A stretch of 64,000 nt of DNA from Eopsaltria australis (Eukaryota; Chordata; Aves; Passeriformes; Petroicidae): NCBI GenBank assembly GCA_034509425.1, contig JAVTVJ010000846.1:372001-436000 (forward strand). Direction: 5' to 3'. Positions 1 through 16,448 of the stretch are shown piece after piece; positions within the stretch are counted from its first letter, which is position 1, and every line of letters begins with the position of its first letter. Made by a program: the position numbers and the translations under genes. Below the pieces are notes generated by a model. That model did not search any database. It worked only from the letters and a program-made list of their open reading frames with translations, and had not been told where the DNA came from.

Positions 1-164
1 GTGTTTCAGAGGATACCTCTGTTTCGGGGCTGCTGAGGGTCAAAGAACAACAGGTACCAACTGCTGCCACATCACTGCACCATCGACAATACTGCACCAC
101 CTGGGACTCTGTGACCCCATCCATGAGACAATGCTGCACTGGAGAGTCAGGAGTGGCCAGCAAG

Positions 165-750
165 ACGTGCTCACCCTTTAACAGTCCTATATGGTCAGTG
201 TGTAAGCCCAGTAGAAAGTGGGGACTAACAGACTATCATGGCCTGAATGAAGTCACACCACCCCTGAGTGCCTCTGTGCCCAACATGCTGGGACTTCAGT
301 CTGAGCTGGAGTCCAAAGTGGTGCCACCATCAATATTGCTAATCTTTTTTCTCTTCCTTTAGCAGCAGGGTGCAGGCCTCAGTTTGGTATCACCTAGAAG
401 GGTGTCCAGTACACCTGGACTGACGGCTTCATGTGTGGAAACATAGCCCCAGCATTTGCTATGGGCTAATCCAAACTGCACTGGAAAAGTGTGAGGCTCC
501 AGAACACTTGAAATAGATTATTGGCATCATCATGTGGAAAAACACAGAGGAGGAAGCTTTTTTGAAAGTGGAGAAGACAATTCAAATCCTCCTGAAGGCT
601 GGTTTCACTATAAAGCAAAATAAGGCCAAGGGGCCTGCCCAAAAAATTCAGTTTTTAGGAGTAGAATGGCAAGATGGACATTGTCATATTCCAATGGACA
701 TGGTTAACAGAATAGTAGCTATGTCCCCATCAACCAGCAAGAAGTAAATA
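165..750 (+). pseudogene. Retroviral reverse transcriptase remnant
   Basis: The fingers portion is readable at about 180-300 (residues NSPIW, then NEVTPPLS). The frame then breaks. Positions 532-747 read as the segment downstream of the catalytic palm, including FLGVEW and a following HIPMD. The stretch between (about 360-530), where the catalytic Asp-Asp should lie, contains stops and shifts and shows no clear active-site motif. It is a dead pseudogene fragment of an endogenous retrovirus. The family assignment comes from the motif order, not from a search. Confidence 0.7.
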
Positions 751-1469
751 CAGGCTTTCCTAGAAGCTGTTGTTTTTTGGAGGATTCATATTCCAGATTG
801 TAAACTATCATGTGGAAGAAGGATGATTTTAAGTATGTTCCTGAACAACAACAAGCTTTTGAGCAAATTAAAAATGTTTCATGCACCTGCCCTTGGGCCA
901 GTCAGGACAGGACAACATGCACTGTACACTCCAGTCAGGAAGAATGGTCCTTCCTGGAATCTGGCAAAATGTACCCAGGCAGGCTGACCCAGGAAATACT
1001 TGAGGATGACCCAGGGGTTCTGGAGTCAGGGATACAAAGGATCCAAGGCATGCCACATGCCAACTGAAGAGATACTGGCAGCTTATGAAGGGAGTCAAGC
1101 TGCCTCAGAAGTGATTGTGACTGAAGAACAGCTCCTCCTGGTGCCCCAAATGCCAGTGTCATGATGGGTGTTCAAAAGTAGAGTCCTTTCCACATGTGCC
1201 ACTGGTGTAAGTGGGTTGTGCTGATCACAGAGCAAGCTTGAATAGTAAATCCCAATTGCCCAGGAACCTTGGAAGCCATCACTGACTGGCATGAAGGTGG
1301 ACTACCATACTGAGGAGGCCCCACAATAAAATCAGTGAAAAAGAAAAGTGATACACTCTCTTAAATGACAGTTCCTTTTGTATCAGAGGGACAACTTCTG
1401 TGTGATGAGTCACAGAAGCTATTGAAGAACAAGGTGGATCAAGTCAGATTGCAGAGCTGGAAGTCATCC

Positions 1470-1745
1470 ATCTGGCTTTAGGTATCACTGAATGAGAGAA
1501 ATGGCCAGAAATCTCCCTCTACACTGACTCATGGATAGTGGCAAATGCTTTGTTGGGGTGGCTGGACTGACAGGAAAAGGGCAACCGGTAGTGCAGAGGG
1601 AAACCCATCTGAGCTGATGAATCATGGCAAGAAATCACTGCCCTGGTAGAGAAGTCAGCTGTAAAAGTACGTCACGAAATGCACATGTGTCCAGGCGTCA
1701 GGCTACTGAAGAGCATCACAACAATGGAGAGGTGGATCAGGCTGC
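1470..1745 (+). pseudogene. Retroviral RNase H remnant
   Basis: Near 1510-1555 one frame reads YTDSWIVANAL, matching the conserved RNase H region that carries a catalytic aspartate (TDS). Further on, at about 1690-1745, another frame reads RRQATEEH and VDQAAK, the typical end of a retroviral RNase H before integrase. The two parts lie in different frames, with disruptions at about 1560-1625. The domain is recognisable but non-functional as written. Confidence 0.6.
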
Positions 1746-2190
1746 CAAGATTAAACTGTCTTGGGTAATCTGGGCTGGCAACATAAGAGCAAATTACTTC
1801 TGGCTCAGTGGGTTCAAGATGCCCCAGGTCATCAGAGAAGAGATGCAACACGCGTGGGCTTGTGTTCAAAGGGTGGAATTAACCCTGGACACTGCCTTCC
1901 AGTTACCCACAGTTGTGAAACATGTGCTGTGATTGAGCAGGCCAAGTGGGTAAGGCCTCTCTGGCATGGTGGGAGATGGCTGAAACACAAATATGGGCCA
2001 GCCTGGTGGATTGGTTACATCACAGTGGTGCAAACCCAACAAGACAAGTGCTAAGTGTTTAAAATGGGGGAAACAACCACTGGATGTCTGGAGATGAACC
2101 CCGTGCCTCACACCAGTGCCCAGAACACCATCATGGGCCTTGAGATGCAACTTCTGTGACAACATGGCACCCCAGGAGGAACTGGGTTGA
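1745..2190 (+). pseudogene. Retroviral integrase remnant
   Basis: The frame at 1761-2054 carries APGHQ followed by HSCETC, consistent with the N-terminal HHCC zinc-binding domain of integrase, then the start of the catalytic core. Where the first acidic residue of the DDE triad is expected (around 2013-2025) the frame reads WIGYIT, with glycine in the place of aspartate. A stop follows at about 2052. The remainder continues in other frames to about 2190. A decayed, inactive copy. Confidence 0.6.
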
Positions 2191-2249
2191 ATTTATGGGA
2201 CTCTTTTCAAAAAGAGCCCCACAGACACATGGGCCAGAGAACACAGTAG

Positions 2250-2430
2250 TGAGTGGGTATAACATATTCTCTATGATCCTGCTTTCAGCCAAGGACAGGG
2301 TTAATTTTTTGCAGTATCTGAGAGGGGGCAGGGCTGAGAGGGCATTGCCCAGAATGCAGATGTTATTTGATACCACATAAGGGACTCTGGCTTCTGAGAA
2401 GAAGGGCGTGGCTTCCGGCCAGGAAAAAAT
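2250..2430 (+). mobile_element. Probable LTR fragment of the upstream ERV
   Basis: After pol-like sequence ends there is a GC-richer block (ACAGGGTTAATTTTTTGCAG, then a GGGGGCAGGG-type purine-rich run) that resembles avian ERV LTR sequence. No env is visible between pol and this block. Its right edge coincides with the point where CR1 homology starts on the other strand (about 2433). I could not define TG...CA ends or a target-site duplication, so this is tentative. Confidence 0.3.
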
Positions 2431-2432
2431 GT

Positions 2433-2990
2433 GGCAGCATTGAAGGCATTACAGAATTCTAGATAGAAGACATTTATTGGCCTTTCCATGTCAACTGTTG
2501 CCATCAGTCTGTTGTAGAAGGTCACCAGATTGGTCAGGAACAATTTGTCCTTAGCAAAGCCGTGCTGGCTGCCTCAGGTCACCTCCTTGTCATTTATGTG
2601 CCATAGTGTCTCTTATAGGAGGATCTGCTCCATGACTTTTCCAGGCACCAAGGGGGGGCTCCCTGATCTGTAAGTCTCCAGATCTTCCTTTCTCCACTTT
2701 TTAAGAATAGGAGTGATGTTTCCTTTTTCTCAGTCACTGTTGACTTCACATGACTGCCTTGGCTTTTCAAATATGATGAGATTTTCTTGGCAAGAACATC
2801 AGCCAGTTCCCTCAGGACTCTGGAATGTATCTCATCAGGTCCCATAGACTTGGGGCTATTCAGCTTCATCAAGTGATCCCAAACCTACCCTTCACTTAGT
2901 GGGAGAGACTTCACTCCCTCATACCCGCAGAGAGGATCAAGGACTTGAGACAAGTAGGAAGTGTTACTACCAGTGAGGCAAGGAACTCAT
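2433..2990 (-). pseudogene. CR1 ORF2 reverse transcriptase remnant
   Basis: At 2594-2872 the minus strand reads [20 protein letters not shown], the CR1 reverse transcriptase fingers signature ([15 protein letters not shown]). At about 2433-2545 it continues as [10 protein letters not shown]...[11 protein letters not shown], the first catalytic block (D-x-x-KAFD in active copies). Here the block's aspartates are replaced. Homology ends abruptly there. Inactive. Confidence 0.85.
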
Positions 2991-3399
2991 TGAGTACCTC
3001 AGCTTTCTCCATCTCAGTTGTCACCCGTTCATCCTTCAAGCTTATCGGAGGGGATACATGTTCCTCAGCCTTTCATCACCTGTGCACTCACAGAAACCCT
3101 TCCTGTTCTTCAAGTCCCTTTCAAGTCCTATTCCACTTTTGCCTTGGCTTTCCTGATCTCATCCTTACACATTCAAACTATATTCCTGTACTCTCCATAG
3201 ATCACGTTCTCTACTTTCACTGGATGTGCATTTTTTTCTTACTTCTCTGTTTGAGAAGCAGATCCTTGCTCCACCATGCCAGTTTCCAGCCTGCCTTGCT
3301 CTATTTCCTACACACTGGGATAGAGAGAGAGCTCTTGTGCTCTAAGTGTCCCTAAAGAACTGCCAGGTCTGGTCAACCTCTCTGTCCTTGAGGACAATT

Positions 3400-4225
3400 T
3401 CCCAGGGGATGTCATTTGCCAACTCATTAAATAGCTGGAATTTCACTCTTCTGAGTTTAGGATTCTGACTTTGCTCCTGTCCAGGCTCCTGCTCTTTGAG
3501 ATCTCAAACTCAACCAGGGCTCACTCACTACAGACTAGGCTGCCTTCAGTCTCAACTCCTTTAATGAGCTCATCCCCACTGGCAAGCACCAGGTCCAGTA
3601 TCACCTCACCTCTGGTTGCTTTCTCTCATACCTGGATCAGGAAGTTATCCTTGGATGTCTCCTGGATTCCTTGCAGCCAGCTGTACTGTTTTCTTAGCAG
3701 ATGTCTGGGCTATTGAAATCCCCCTTTGGGATGAAAGCATGAGAGTGCAATGACTCTTATATCCAAAACAAAAGGTCTCCTCAGCAGGCTCCCCCTGGTC
3801 AGGCAGCCTGTAGTACATCCCCACCACAAGGTGTCCATTTTTGCTCTTGTCCTTGATTTTCACCCACAGGCTCTCAACCTTTTCCTGTCTGGTTTGTAGA
3901 GGCAGCTCTTCATAATCTATCCTTCCTAAACATAAGGTGCAATGGCCTTGAATCTCCCTCCTAGCCTACCCCTTCTGAAAATTTTGTAGCCCTCAATTAC
4001 AGTGCTCCAGTCCTGTAACTCTTTCCACCATGTTTCTGTGATAGCAATTAGGTAATGATTTTCTAATTGTACCACAGTTCCTGATTCCTTCTGCTGGTGA
4101 CTCATTCTGCATACATTGGTGATGAGGCACTTCATCTGGGATGGCAACCTCCTCATCTTTTGGGACAAGCCCACTCTAATTCTTTTGGGTTGATCTACAG
4201 GTGTTTCTCTCCTGTTCCCTAACAT
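3400..4225 (-). pseudogene. CR1 ORF2 endonuclease remnant
   Basis: The minus-strand frame at 3926-4225 reads CLITN...AITETWW...GYKIFRR, the typical N-terminal apurinic-endonuclease-like domain of CR1 ORF2. The frame at 3645-3863 continues with VVGMYYRLPDQGEP, also characteristic. The pieces lie in different frames, separated by shifts. It is a decayed LINE domain lying directly downstream of the ORF1 remnant, as expected for CR1. Confidence 0.8.
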
Positions 4226-4284
4226 GCTGTTGTTTTCTGATTCCTCACTGACATCCAGTAGAGTACCCTGTTCCCCTGCTAAAT

Positions 4285-4800
4285 CTAGTTTAAAGCCCCA
4301 TTAATAAATCCTGCCAGCTTGCTCCCCAGAATACTCGTGCCCCACTTGGTCAGGTGGGCCCCATCTGCTAGCATCCCTGGTCTCTTGAAGGAATGTCCCA
4401 GATCAAAGAACCCAAAGCCCTGAACAGGCACTGATCTTGTCATTTACCCTATACGCTTCTCTAACTCTGCCTGGGTCCCGTTCCCCCACCTGGGAAGATG
4501 GAAGATAGAAGATAATACTGTCTGTGCTCTGGAGTCTTTCAACATCTTTCTGAGACACATGAAGTACCTTTTGGTATTTTGGAATGTCTTTGTCATGGCA
4601 TCATTTGATCCAACATGAAAGAGTAGGAGTGGGTGATAGTCCTCAGCTTTTAGCAGGCTTGGTATTCTCTTTATGACATCCCAAATGCCAGCTCAAACTG
4701 TGTTCTGTAGGCAGTAAACTGCTCTAAAGAGGTGATCTGGATGAAAAACAGTCACTTCTGTGCCTATCAGTGATGAGTCAACAATATCTAATACCCTCCA
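4285..4800 (-). pseudogene. CR1 ORF1, SGNH esterase-like domain
   Basis: A single minus-strand frame runs from about 4800 to a TAG at 4285 with only two internal stops. It reads VDSSLIGTE near the start, LLLFHVGSNDA in the middle and LADGAHLTKWG near the end. These match the blocks of the SGNH-hydrolase (esterase) domain known in CR1 ORF1: the serine of the GDS-like block (here VDS), the G-x-N-D block and the D-x-x-H block. Ser, Asp and His candidates are all still present. The first-block glycine is changed to valine. Two stops mean it is not expressed as one protein. Confidence 0.7.
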
Positions 4801-4829
4801 TGTTTTTTGGGGGGCACTTGTTCTAACTT

Positions 4830-11100
<6,271 letters not shown>

Positions 11101-11103
11101 TTT

Positions 11104-11520
11104 TATTCCTTTAACGACTCAATCCATAAGCTGCCAGATGTTATCCACCTGCCAGAACTTAAACTAACCTGATCTCTGCCAATCAAGTGCTTTATGCAGT
11201 TTTCCAGTCTGTTTGCCAAATTATTTGTAGGCATTTTTTATATTGAAATAACTTGGCAAATGGCAGCAGGCTCACTGGTTTATCTTCATTAAAGGTGACA
11301 GTATTTCCATCAGATTCATTCAGTTTTAACTGCCCTTGACTTCAAAAACATCATTAAAGATTCTAAACAGCTTAGAAGACCATACTACTTCCAAAAGCTT
11401 AAAAATCTCGGTTGGGAATCCATCTGTGCCCATAGCTTTTTTTCCTGTTGACAAATACTTAATTAACTGGCTAATTTTCTGATGCAGAATTTCTGTCTCC
11501 TGTCTAAGCTGCTACATCTA
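11104..11520 (-). mobile_element. Ancient L1/Tx1-type LINE reverse transcriptase relic
   Basis: A minus-strand frame from about 11505 to a stop at 11326 reads KISQLIKYLSTGKK, then AMGTDGFPTEIFK, then LFRIFNDVFE. This is the L1/Tx1-style RT fingers pattern (GKAPGPDGFP-x-E-F/Y-K). A second piece reads KPVSLLPFAKLFQ. In the next frame (11228 to about 11104) it continues NNLANRLENCIKHLIGRDQV and then a GR, matching the 'ANRL...I..LI..DQVGF..GR' block. CR1 has different residues here, so this is not CR1. The relic has at least two frameshifts and several stops. It is short (about 140 codons) and clearly ancient. Confidence 0.68.
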
Positions 11521-14500
11521 ACTTGGAAGGGATTCTCCCATCAGGACTGATCCAGAGAGATATTTCTACTAGTGGAAAAAATGTAATCTTTGTGCAACGT
11601 GTAAGTTTAGTCTGATGGCCTCAATGTTAGCCCAATTGTTTCTTGTGCTGCACTTTCATTGTTTAATATTAAAGTTCTTAACTACAATTGTCTCTTTCTA
11701 ATCTGTCATATCTGCTTTATTATTTTTCCTAAGAAATGTCTCCATATGAATAGAATGAGAGGCTTGCTTTCAGTATTTTTTGATGTTGCTGATCAGTTTT
11801 GCTCTCTTGTTTTTTTAGATTAATTAGTCACATCAGATAGTAAAGAGCCATTTTAAATGACAGCTGTGATGGAATACTTGAAACACATTGCTTGGTGTCT
11901 AAAAATAACATCACAGGCTTTATTCAGAAGTAGATAAAAACCAAGTATGGATAAACCGAGATGGCATCATACCTAGTTTTATAAGTCTGGTTTTCAACCT
12001 GTGTGCAAGTGGTAACTATCAGGAATAAGTTAAAATTAATTCATGGACAAATGAGAGTGAGCCATGGTATCTGGGGCATAGGGCTCTATTGCCATTTTGG
12101 GTGATGTTTCTTCATTAAAAAGCATTCCACTGTTTTGGGCTGCAGAACTTGGTCAAATTGCTTATAACTATGGTGCCTCATCTTCATGAGGAAAGGAAGG
12201 ATCAGAAACAGTGAGAGCAAATCCTATTAAACTCCAAGGAGTGTTGTCAGTCTTGGCTATTTCATTAGTGCTTAGCAAAGTGGTTTGAAATCTTTCACTG
12301 GAAGGCAGCACTAGAATGAAAACTATTCAGGAGGAGTTTTGGTTCCAATGTTTGCACATCCTATACTGAGAGAAGAGTTGGATTAACTCCTAGTGATCTT
12401 TTGGAAAATAAATGCTTAAGTTTTAAAACAAAGGCAAAAGACAACATCAGAAAGCAGTGGCTCAAATACAGTCTTCCAGGATTTTTCTGGATTGCACCAA
12501 ATCTTTGGGGATTTTGATTGTTCAAAGTGTGATGTAGAAAGGCTGGCACTGATTTGATCATTGCTGCTACAGCCTCTGCCAAGAGGACAGAAACTAGAAA
12601 ACAGCTTCAAGTATTAATCACGTCTTTCTGCGTTTCTTCCATATCTAAGAACTGATTTGTACTTGGAAGCTTAGATGAAGAGATGGAAGCTGACAATAGC
12701 CTGCACACCAGGGGATATAGTGTTCTTGCATTAACCTTTTGTGCCCAAAGAGTTGCAGATGCAATTAAGGTATTAAAGTGAAGGAAACAATATACTGTAG
12801 CTAAAAGAATTCAGTAAATACTGCACAGGTCAGTTAATCTGTCTTTTATTGCTGACTTCAGTTACATACAAGTACAGTGTGCTTTTTCTTTCAAACAAGT
12901 ACCAGTGTTTTCTATAGTGGATTGAATTGGCTTTGAGCAGTAACTGCAACAACACTTCTGCTTTTTCTAATAGTTCTAGCATTGCTTTCCAGGCTTGTGG
13001 CTGGACTACAGCATTGAGAAAGAGCCCCATGGCAGGAAGGCTGAAGATTCCAGCCATGCCAGAAGGAGAATGGAGGTCACTGGGCAAACCTTACCTGCTG
13101 GGAGAGTGTGCACTTATTGTAGTCCCAAACCTTCTTCACTGCTCTTGATCTGCACAGATCAGAGACAGTCCTTGGGTGCTCTACACCAAGGACTCTATGC
13201 TTGTGTGTAAACACAGCATGTGTGTGCATGCATGGCACTGCACAGAGATCATATGGAAACTACTGTCTTCATCCTCATTTTCTACTCAGGTTCCACTTCA
13301 GGAAAGGCTGCTACTGCATTTCAAGTAGTTACAAACCAAACAAAACTAAGTGTGGCATTAGTCCTCTCTCTTTGACTTTGTTTCAAAATGATGAACTGGA
13401 AAGCTTTTGTCCCAACATCTGTGTGGACGTGCCAGCTTTTCAAGTCATTCTGAACATAATGCTGTTGCCCTTGATTTCCAGAATCAATTGTTTAAAGAAG
13501 AAAAAGAAAGATATTTCCCAAGAAAAGGATAAACATTCAGCAGAAATATGCTGTGGCCTCTTTCCATAGTGAAGTAAGAGGAAATTGGGATTTCACCCCT
13601 CTGACCTCTTTCAAGGAAAAAATGTGCCCAACCCGTATAACTACATTTTGGTGTCAGGATTTAAGAAAGCAAGTAAAAAAAAAAATAAAAAAAAAAAAAA
13701 AAGAGAGATGAAGATTCCCCTCCTCTTCCTTCGGGGCACAAATTTCAATTCAGAACAGGAAAAGAAAGCAAGAAAGCTGGTATCATTGTGTCATATGAGA
13801 GAGAACTATTTTTAGTTTTTTGAAGGTCCTTCTTGGAGACATGTAAATATGACAACCTATTTAAAAGCCCAGCAGGGGATTTTCTGAATCCACACACCAC
13901 GGTTAGTCCACAGGAAAACCTGTATTTCTTCTAGTGCACCCATAGCTGTATTTTAAAATCCAGATGCTAAGCAGGCAGGTGTGTTCAACCAGGCATCTTG
14001 TCTGTGCTGCTTGCTCTTAAGGTACGAATGGCACAAGCCAAAACTCAATGAGATTCCAGTCCCACATGAACAACTGGTTTCTGCCAAAATAGAAAAGTGC
14101 TGTTAATTTTCGTCTGTGACAGCATTGCTACACTGTCATCCCACTTGACATCCGATATATATCCAGGCAGACTTAATTCTTTAAAGTACTAGACATCAGT
14201 GAAAACAAAGATGAGGTGGGGGGGGTGGGGGGGCGGCAGCGGGGGGAGTTGACAGCAGGATGGCAACACTCCAAGATCTTAAGGCCAGTCTCTGGCAAAC
14301 AGTGAGCAGTTTTACCAAGACCAAGTAGAACAGCCCTAAGGTATGCATGTGTGTCATGGAGGGGCATTGCAGCAACTCAGGTGAGGTGTTGTTTGGGTCA
14401 GGAGAGGATGCTACTGGCATCTAACATGAAGACACCACATTTTCCTAAGGTACAGAGGAGCAGGACAATACAGAGGCCAGCACTGGTGGGGTAAGGAGCA

Positions 14501-16333
14501 GGCTAGAGAAATGAGAAGGAGAGCAGGAATTCTTTAACGCAGTGCCGCTGTGGGAATCCATCTCTGCACAGGTGCCATCTCTCTAATGTGGCACTGCAAC
14601 TTGGTGTTGTCCTGAAAGGTGGTCAGGCACAAAAGATGTCCATGCCAGGGCTAGTAAAGTATTGAGGCAGAGTCCAAAACGTTGGGACCTCCTCCATGGT
14701 GTTGATATGGGGTTGCACTAATGAAGGGTATCTGCTAGTATACAGCAGGGTGTATGCCCAGCCTGTTCCTGAAGGTCTCCTCCATCATTTGAGAGCAGAG
14801 CCCATTTCACACTAGAGTTTCCAGCAAGTTATTTACTAGTGTAAATAAGGTCAAATTTTGAAGAATCAATCAGAATTCTGTGGTTCAATTGTCCCTGGTG
14901 TATTTAATAATATCCAGCTATAGGTGTTTTAATAGTACATGAAAATTACAGGCATGTGTTCTGGAGTTGCTTTCCGTTAGTAAAGATGTCATTTACTTCC
15001 TGACTTGCCTTTAAATGGCAGAATCATCTATAAAGTGTGTGGAAAAGCCACAAAACTCAGGATCTTTGCTGAAAATAGAATCCTTATGTCTTTTCCTGAT
15101 AAGGACATCTTAAAAAAACAAATGTGGCAAAGCTTACAACTGAAAGGCTGTGTCCCACGTGCGATGGTACCACAAACCACAAATAATAATCCTAGAGAAT
15201 AAGGGGGGATAATAATACTTTCCATGCATTTCTTTCTGCTTTCCCTTTGTAGGCTGATGTCATCATTATGAATTGTCAGTTCCTGGGATCACAGTTAACG
15301 CTCTGGTGGTTTTGTTAGAAAGATAATTCATGTAGTGGCAGAAGCTAATTGTTCTTTGGATTTGTCCTTCATTGTAGAATTTTATGAATAAGTTTGCAAG
15401 TGAATTTGAACCTTATCTGAGTCACTTGGGTTTGTGCCCTGGTGCTGCTAGCTTTATTCCCAGGTTAAAACCAGCCATCTAATAAAAGTCCCTGCTTCCA
15501 AAATTAGCTAAAGGGCACTAAGAAAAGCATTTGACACTGTAAAATGAAGAAGGAAAAGTACAGCAGAGGCAGCCTTAGGTTTCAGAAATGCTTTCATTGT
15601 ATTATCGTCAGCTTTTCCAAAAGCTGCAGTAGCCTCTGATGACCTGTCTGCAAACAGTTCCATTGCAAAGAATAATAGGTGAGGCCATCCTTTGTCCGCT
15701 CTCTTTCAACATGTGCTTAGAAAAATAGCAGAATGTCTCATCAGACAAAATAAAAGCAAGGAGAAGTATAAAGGAACGTTACCAATAGGCACTAGTGTAA
15801 TTGTTGGATAGGGATGATACTGCTTATAATTCTGATTTTCCTGCAGTTGTCTTCAATCCCAGCAGCCTCATTTTCAGCAGGATCCAAACCTAGTGCTATT
15901 CAATGCTTTTCCCTTTAGTGTACAAGGTAATTTACCATTCCAGTTGGCCTTGCAGTGACTGAAATATTTAGGGGATTTGTGTAGTGACAGAAATAGATAA
16001 GATGTTTGAAGCAAATGGCTTAGCTCTGTTTAGGAAAATCTCCATGGGATTTAAGAGGATGCACTGATGTAATACAATTGGTGATTTTATTAAAATTCTT
16101 TCTGTATAGCATCTAGGGTGAAAGTATAGCCTATTCCCATTGCAAAGTCCTCCCCGTCTCCTAACCCTCCCCTATAATATCCTTCCTGAATGAATTAGAA
16201 TCCTGTCTAGAGAAGTAAATAATACAACAATGAATACAGCAATATTTTAAAAATCTATCTGTATATAGTTGTTCATAGCTGTGAATACTGCTAACAACCT
16301 GATTCTACAGTGTAAGCTAAGCTTGAGGCATCT
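11521..16333. other. Unique non-coding DNA, no gene seen
   Basis: Only short unconvincing frames. It includes a poly-A patch near 13676-13700 and a G-run tract at 14216-14247. No repeats that I recognise, and no RNA gene seen. Confidence 0.55.
14216..14247 (+). repeat. G-run tract, quadruplex-capable
   Basis: Successive runs of eight, seven and six guanines separated by one to eight bases. Because long runs can split, this satisfies a four-tract G-quadruplex pattern on the plus strand. No function can be assigned. Confidence 0.5.
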
Positions 16334-16448
16334 TCATAGAAACATAGAATCATTTAAGTTGGGAAAGACCTTTCAGATCATTGAGTGCAACTGTTAACCC
16401 AGCACTGCCAAGTCCACCACTAAATCATATTCCTAAGTGACATGTCTG
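16334..16448 (-). mobile_element. CR1 3' end fragment
   Basis: The block begins with imperfect TCATAGAA/CATAGAATCA units, the reverse complement of the CR1 3' terminal ATTCTATGA-type repeat. It continues with GGGAAAGACCTTTCAGATCA and the CCAGCACTGCCAAGTCCACC-type sequence typical of CR1 3' UTRs read in reverse. A short, 5'-truncated copy, as most CR1 insertions are. Confidence 0.85.

Larger units (their letters stand above)
1..2435 (+). mobile_element. Decayed endogenous retrovirus, pol region
   Basis: Several short plus-strand reading frames, broken by stops and frameshifts, read in order as pieces of a retroviral pol: reverse transcriptase (about 165-750), RNase H (about 1470-1745) and integrase (about 1745-2190). 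The order and spacing fit one provirus in plus orientation whose 5' part (gag, 5' LTR) lies outside the window. No frame is intact, so I infer that it cannot make an active polyprotein. The style resembles avian ERV-L/class III-like elements, but the class is uncertain. On the right it abuts a minus-strand CR1 at about 2430, apparently having inserted into or truncated it. Confidence 0.75.
2433..4815 (-). mobile_element. Old CR1 LINE, minus strand, 3' end lost
   Basis: Read on the minus strand, the order is ORF1 (SGNH-esterase-like, 4800 to 4285), endonuclease (about 4225 to 3400) and reverse transcriptase (about 2990 to 2433). This is the canonical CR1 order. The homology stops inside the RT palm at about 2433, where the ERV/LTR block begins, so the C-terminal RT and 3' UTR are missing. 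Many stops and frameshifts show it is old. It is longer than most genomic CR1 copies, which are usually 3' fragments under 1 kb. Confidence 0.88.
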
